Origin: Halovibrio variabilis
Lineage (GTDB): Bacteria; Pseudomonadota; Gammaproteobacteria; Pseudomonadales; Halomonadaceae
Assembly (NCBI RefSeq): GCF_007991175.1
Contig: NZ_BJXV01000017.1
Span: forward strand, 1-64,000
DNA: 64,000 nucleotides
Direction: 5' to 3'
Shown here: piece by piece, positions 61,101-64,000 of the stretch
Numbering within the stretch: the first letter of the stretch is position 1
Layout: each line of letters begins with the position of its first letter
Program-made: the position numbers and the translations under genes
The notes under the pieces: generated by a model
The model's input: the letters and a program-made list of their open reading frames with translations, nothing else
Told to the model about the DNA's origin: nothing
Database searches by the model: none

Positions 61101-61618
61101 ACTTTGAAGAGCTGCCCACCGGCGAGGCTGGCATGATATTGATCAGCGGCCCGCAGATCATGCAGGGTTACCTCAACGACCCTCAACGCACCGCCCAAGC
61201 GCTAAGGGAGATGGATGGCCAGTACTGGTACGTGACGGGCGATAAAGGCTTTATCGATGAAGATGGTTTTTTAACCCTGATTGACCGCTACGCCCGCTTT
61301 GCCAAAATCGGCGGTGAAATGATCAGCCTCAGCGCCGTTGAAGCGGCCGTTAAAGCCTCACTGGAGGAGCCAGACAACGCGCTGATGGCAGTGAGTATTC
61401 CCGATAGCCGCAAAGGCGAGCGCATTGTGCTGCTATCAGAAACAGCGCTAGACGCCAACACGGTTAAAACCGCCCTCCTCGCCAACGGTACGCCAGCCAT
61501 GATGATCCCCAGCCACTGGTTGACGGTGGAGACCCTTCCCCATCTTGGCTCTGGAAAAGCGGATTTTGCCGGTGCGAAACGTTTGGCTCAAGAACTGATA
61601 GAGAAAAAACTGACGTAA
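58148..61618 (+). CDS. aas: Fused LplT-like transporter / PlsC acyltransferase / acyl-ACP synthetase (Aas)
   Basis: Three-part protein of 1156 residues for lysophospholipid salvage. Residues about 1-420 form an MFS carrier like LplT (AGHVADSYPKVRILR, YSPAKYGLIKGLFGKPRLAE). About 430-640 is a PlsC domain with GNHISWVDWAM (HxxxxD motif), IPIERGSGADK and LFPEGAISRTG. About 640-1156 is an AMP-binding acyl-activating domain: ILFSSGSEGKPKGVMLSHRN, YEGYGATEIAPVASVNLPD, YVTGDKGFIDEDGFL, RYARFAKIGGEMIS. In E. coli LplT and Aas are separate adjacent genes; here both are one chain. It flips lysophospholipid inward and reacylates it. Confidence 0.95.
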   Translation: MQRLLHLKGAWPYLIAIFLNAFVDLGHKIVIQNTIFKSYDGTTQVVLTALVNGLILLPFILLFSPAGHVADSYPKVRILRISAWAAVAVSLGITAAYYQGWFWLAFAMTLMLAIQSAFYSPAKYGLIKGLFGKPRLAEANGLIQAVTIGAILAGTVAFTALFETWVSPDDHTPAQLLRQIAPLGWLLVLNSAIQVATLYRLPLDNTTQPDTPLTWQRYIKGVALKDNLRLIARQPVIRLSIIGLATFWSVGQVLLAAFPAYAKDALSIDNTLVLQGILAASGIGIALGSLLASKLSHNRIETGLIPVGAVGVAVGLWCLPLLTTPGGQALNFVFIGIMGGLFIVPLNALIQFHAADKELGTVLAANNWIQNIAMLGFLVLTALFALAGVDSHYLLLLIATVAMVGGGYTIVKLPQSLVRFLLSFLLTRRYRVDVHGLQNLPAQGGVLLLGNHISWVDWAMVQIASPRPVRFVMLKSVYQRWYLNWFLKALGCIPIERGSGADKALADVAEQLNAGEVVCLFPEGAISRTGQLGEFRRGYERACEMANPDVKIVPFYLRGLWGSQFSRSSSKLKELRNAPLHRSVVVAFGKPLPKDTPADLLKRRIFEQATRSWQRAMGELPSLPNAWIQSVKRRPSELALADTLGRTLNASQALTASLLMTKQIRKLNPGQNVGLLLPTSSAGVIANMATLLAGKTLVNLNYTADQEALTSAISQAEITTVFTSQRFVKKLEQRGLNVSQLLSEKQVVCLEDLQTSIGRAERWSTSLAVRILPTWLLQRCFCHGHDADETAAILFSSGSEGKPKGVMLSHRNLMANIKQTSDVLNTQSNDVVMGSLPLFHAFGLTVTQLLPLIEGLPLVCHPDPTDAPGIAGAIAKHKATIMFGTSSFLRLFVRSTKVHPLMLESLRIVVAGAEKLDENVRTDFALKFYKPIYEGYGATEIAPVASVNLPDAMGVHYQPVQRGSKVGSVGMPLPGTSFKIVDPDNFEELPTGEAGMILISGPQIMQGYLNDPQRTAQALREMDGQYWYVTGDKGFIDEDGFLTLIDRYARFAKIGGEMISLSAVEAAVKASLEEPDNALMAVSIPDSRKGERIVLLSETALDANTVKTALLANGTPAMMIPSHWLTVETLPHLGSGKADFAGAKRLAQELIEKKLT

Positions 61619-61684
61619 TAAAAGCTGATGTCTCAATGAGATACTGTACAGCAAAGCCCAACCTCAATTTTCGCTGTACAGCAT

Positions 61685-61900
61685 CTAGCCCGGGGAGCGC
61701 GAAAGCAAGAGGCGACCGCCGACGAGAGCCAGCGTGGCATGAGAGATGATCGCTGCACAGAAGCCTAGGGTCATCACCACTCCAGTAACACGGCCTTGCA
61801 CCGGCGTTGCTTGAAGCAGTAAAAACAGGTTCGCGCCAGGCGAGACCACGATGAGTGTCACGATGGAGAGAAAGGTCAGGTAGTCATGAAGTGGGATCAT
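61685..61900 (-). pseudogene. N-terminal remnant of a LysE-family transporter
   Basis: Begins MIPLHDYLTFLSIVTLIVVS, PGANLFLLLQATPVQGRVTG, VVMTLGFCAAIISHATLALV, the start of an RhtB/LysE exporter with its PGAN/PGPN motif, then stops after 71 residues where the family has about 205. A true start codon is present but two thirds of the protein is missing. Confidence 0.7.
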
Positions 61901-61974
61901 GGAGCCTCTTCCTGTAACGCGAAATTCGAGAAATAGAAATGAAATACTGAACCTTTATTCCATGAACTCAGGAT

Positions 61975-62730
61975 TTAAAGGTGTTTTAAAAAGAAGCCTA
62001 ACAACAGCTCGTAGTGCTTATTCTGCCCAGCGCTACTGGGTATATGATCCTCACCTTCGTAGTAGTGCACTTCCGGATGGCCGCCATTCTCACGCAGGTG
62101 TTTTTCCAGGCGCTTGGTCATTTCAATAGACCACATGCGGTCTTGCGTGCCATGAGAAAGAAACAGCGGCCCAGGGTAGCGCTCGATTTCAATCGGTGTG
62201 GTGGGCAATAAGCCTTCATGGCTATTCTGCCATGTCCAAGCGCGTTGACTAACATCCCAGGCTTGCCAACCAGGGTCGCCGACATCACGAAAACCACGTG
62301 CATCGAAGGCCCCGCACACCACATCGGGCGGGCTATGGGCCGCGATAGCATCTGGCGCTCCTTCGACCTTATCTCTTGCCATTAGAGAAGCGAGCAATAA
62401 CGCGTGCTCGGCGCCGCGTGAAAGACCATAAAGCCCAACCCGCTCACTCACGTATTGAAAACCCCGAAGTACTCTCAGCGCCTCCACGCTGCGATCAAGC
62501 GGGTAATCAACTATATGACCGGCATTCCATGCATTACCGCCGCTTGAGTAGCCATAGGGAAATGCCAAGAAACCATGGGCGGCAAATAGCATCGCGTCCC
62601 GATGGCTCCACCCTGCCCATGCGCCTTCAGAGCCATGCAGCAACATGATGGCTGGAAAAGGGCCATCGCCCGGTGGCCCATAAGTAACGCCCCAGCCGGG
62701 AAGTACACGCTGCACGATATTTAATGGCAT
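61975..62730 (-). CDS. Alpha/beta hydrolase, BAAT/dienelactone-hydrolase-like
   Basis: Soluble hydrolase of 251 residues. Oxyanion region MLLHGSEGAWAGWSHRDAML, nucleophile elbow GLYGLSRGAEHALLLAS (G-L-S-R-G with Ser as nucleophile), acid region PLFLSHGTQDRMWSIEMTKR (Asp) and the His in YYEGEDHIPSSAGQ form a complete catalytic set. The layout resembles acyl-CoA thioesterase/BAAT C-terminal hydrolases. No signal peptide is seen. Substrate unknown. taggagt precedes the ATG. Confidence 0.87.
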   Translation of the reverse strand: MPLNIVQRVLPGWGVTYGPPGDGPFPAIMLLHGSEGAWAGWSHRDAMLFAAHGFLAFPYGYSSGGNAWNAGHIVDYPLDRSVEALRVLRGFQYVSERVGLYGLSRGAEHALLLASLMARDKVEGAPDAIAAHSPPDVVCGAFDARGFRDVGDPGWQAWDVSQRAWTWQNSHEGLLPTTPIEIERYPGPLFLSHGTQDRMWSIEMTKRLEKHLRENGGHPEVHYYEGEDHIPSSAGQNKHYELLLGFFLKHL

Positions 62731-62872
62731 TTAGATAACCACTCCTACGCGATTTTTTTGCCGCAATCCTCTCTGCTAACATAATGATATTCAACCATCA
62801 CAATAAGAAGAGTGAAGCCGATGTAGCAAGAAGTCATTTCTTGTACCTGGTAGTCTCAATACCATTAGGCGT

Positions 62873-63307
62873 CTATCTAGGCAAAACGTTTAGCTTTTCC
62901 CTGGGGTCTTTGAACGAATCAGTAGCGATGCCAAACCGCTCAGAAAGCTCACAGATTTGGCGCCAGTTCAACTTGCGGCGCCCATTGAGAATCTCAGACA
63001 CCACCGATTGAGCGCCAACTTCAGGTAGCTCGCTTTGCGCTATCCCATGCTCTTGCATAAGGTAGCGAAGTACCTCACTTCCAGACACCTCAGGCATCGG
63101 GCGATGCGCTTCGTCATAGGACTCAATGATATCACCCAAGCGATTCGCCAGACCGGCAAGTGGGTGTGTCTCATCGTCACCGACAAGATCAAGAATTTCA
63201 TCAAGCGCCTCGACCCGGGCATCGTATTCAGCTTCGGAATGTGGGTCGCTAAGAAGAGGGGCAAGATAAACCCAATGTTCAGTCGCTTGTTCAACGAGTG
63301 CGTGCAT
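62873..63307 (-). CDS. higA: HigA-type antitoxin, E. coli HigA-like
   Basis: Antitoxin of 144 residues of the larger HigA kind: N-terminal helical domain (LVEQATEHWVYLAPLLSD ... YDARVEALDEILDLVGDDET) and C-terminal HTH (LRYLMQEHGIAQSELPEVGA, QSVVSEILNGRRKLNWRQI). It differs from the short HigA at 17352. The ATG at 63307, with aaaggag upstream, lies 2 nt after the toxin stop, so the two are translationally coupled. Confidence 0.92.
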   Translation of the reverse strand: MHALVEQATEHWVYLAPLLSDPHSEAEYDARVEALDEILDLVGDDETHPLAGLANRLGDIIESYDEAHRPMPEVSGSEVLRYLMQEHGIAQSELPEVGAQSVVSEILNGRRKLNWRQICELSERFGIATDSFKDPREKLNVLPR

Positions 63308-63309
63308 AG

Positions 63310-63621
63310 TCACTCCTTTTTCCACTTCCCCTTGTCATACTCTTTGTGATCAAGGATATGGCGGATAAATACTTTTTTGCTCTGATAATGAACAACAGCG
63401 ATTAACCTCAGCTTGTTGCCACCTATATCAAAAACGTGGAAGTTTCCCACTTTATCAGTGGCTGGGAATAGCGCTCTCATGGCATTGAAATCTTTTGGAT
63501 CATTAGACTTCATCAGCCGGTACCATACTTCTAGGGCAGTGGCAGTATTTGGATTTTCTCCTATAGCTTCCCAGATACGCTTCTGTGTGATGACGTGCAC
63601 TAGCAGAGTCCTCGTTTTCAT
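63310..63621 (-). CDS. higB: HigB-type mRNA interferase toxin, E. coli HigB-like
   Basis: Toxin of 103 residues from the ATG at 63621. It has the HigB_toxin (PF09907) features: NTATALEVWYRLMKSNDPKD, FNAMRALFPATDKVGNFHVF, DIGGNKLRLIAVVHYQSKKV, FIRHILDHKEYDKGKW. Family members cleave mRNA on the ribosome. The gene is first in the operon with HigA downstream; an operator-like palindrome array lies 10-43 bp upstream. Confidence 0.93.
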   Translation of the reverse strand: MKTRTLLVHVITQKRIWEAIGENPNTATALEVWYRLMKSNDPKDFNAMRALFPATDKVGNFHVFDIGGNKLRLIAVVHYQSKKVFIRHILDHKEYDKGKWKKE

Positions 63622-63630
63622 GGAAATATT

Positions 63631-63664
63631 ATAGCAAATTGCGATAAATAGCAAATTGCTATTT
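63631..63664 (-). promoter_or_regulatory. HigA operator: direct and inverted repeats
   Basis: aaatagcaaattgctattt (63646-63664) is a perfect 9-bp inverted repeat around a central base. A second imperfect copy atagcaaattgcgat (63631-63645) is directly adjacent, giving two tagcaaattgc motifs 18 bp apart, just upstream of the toxin start. Typical of an autoregulated TA promoter. Confidence 0.75.
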
Positions 63665-63700
63665 AAAAGAAAACAGCACCTGCAGCTGCCTAACGGCCCT

Positions 63701-64000
63701 CTATTCCGACGGTTCCCCCTCAGCGCTCTCCATACCCTCCGAGCGCTGGCCCTGCCTTTTGCCGCGGGCGATATCCTGATGACTGATGACCATTACCTCT
63801 CTTGGCCACCATTCAGGGTGCTGGTCACGGATGAACGCCATCAGCTTTTCGCGTACGTTCATTTCCGCTGTCCACCCCGCCATGGGATCAGAGGTCATTA
63901 AATAGCAGGTCACTATTTGCGCCGTTGCCGTTTGGTCCGTCACATAACAAAACAGTTTATGGTGCTCAATAACATTGTCTTCCTCTTTGGCGAACTCCAA
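63701..64000 (-). CDS. Hypothetical protein, cut by the right window edge
   Basis: Open frame of 99 codons running to the last base of the window; the apparent start (TTG at 64000) may simply be an internal codon, so the gene probably begins outside. Content is protein-like and acidic: HHKLFCYVTDQTATAQIVTC, MTSDPMAGWTAEMNVREKLM, AFIRDQHPEWWPREVMVISH, with a low-complexity Glu/Ser tail. No family recognised. Confidence 0.5.
   Translation of the reverse strand: MEFAKEEDNVIEHHKLFCYVTDQTATAQIVTCYLMTSDPMAGWTAEMNVREKLMAFIRDQHPEWWPREVMVISHQDIARGKRQGQRSEGMESAEGEPSE

Noticed and set aside
1-64000. CRISPR arrays, tRNA or rRNA genes, complete insertion sequences, prophage
   Set aside because: None recognised: no regularly spaced repeats, no tRNA-like cloverleaf noticed and no transposase or integrase frame. 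A tRNAscan or IS search was not possible here.

Overview
The window looks like a chromosomal segment of a moderately halophilic gammaproteobacterium of the Halomonas/Vreelandella type. This rests on the gene repertoire, the acid-biased proteins and moderately high GC; no rRNA or tRNA gene was seen to confirm it. The left half (about 0.5-36 kb) is an iron-scavenging island. The right half (about 36-64 kb) is a more ordinary chromosome with several decayed gene fragments and toxin-antitoxin pairs.

Iron island. The repeating unit is a TonB-dependent outer-membrane receptor followed by a small periplasmic FhuD-like binding protein. There are four complete units: A 4148-543 (-), B 9409-5917 (-), C 19760-22869 (+) and D 27871-31130 (+). 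A fifth binding protein, E (31402-32424), sits behind the last scrap of a destroyed A-like receptor. Units A and B have STN signalling domains and their own FecI sigma/FecR regulator pairs. C and D do not. Two further receptors stand alone: an IutA-like one (23267-25384) and one at 51664-53730. Only one permease (FhuB-type double permease, 13565-15565) and one ATPase (FhuC-type, 35410-36177) are present, so many receptors and binding proteins probably feed one inner-membrane pump. Release of iron is covered by a FhuF-type reductase, a SIP-family flavoprotein and a cytochrome b561. Fur-box-like sites lie in front of most transcription units.

The window carries no intact siderophore biosynthesis gene. 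It does hold two separate fragments of an ornithine N-monooxygenase (PvdA-type), each next to a fragment or truncated copy of a PvdE/SyrD-type cyclic-peptide exporter. This suggests an ancestral hydroxamate-siderophore locus that was broken while uptake was kept and multiplied. Two nearly identical AAA/PD-(D/E)XK genes (25734-27302 and 32574-34136) form a long direct repeat that brackets the fhuE region.

Right half. A phosphatase of the inositol monophosphatase family, pncB, and a four-gene periplasmic iron-associated operon (imelysin, di-heme protein, imelysin, DUF1513; 42623-37612) are followed by an ArgP-like LysR, a broken 7TMR-DISM gene, cytochrome b561, a LysR/EamA divergent pair, an RlpA-like protein, a zinc-independent MDR oxidoreductase, a PQQ glucose-type dehydrogenase with a repeat-expanded acidic loop, YqaE/Pmp3, a deaminase, a DAACS symporter, a Trp-rich small protein, a cold-shock protein, RlmA, a 1156-residue LplT-PlsC-Aas fusion, an alpha/beta hydrolase and a HigBA pair. 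Fragments of SDR, DMT and LysE genes are scattered between 55.9 and 61.9 kb.
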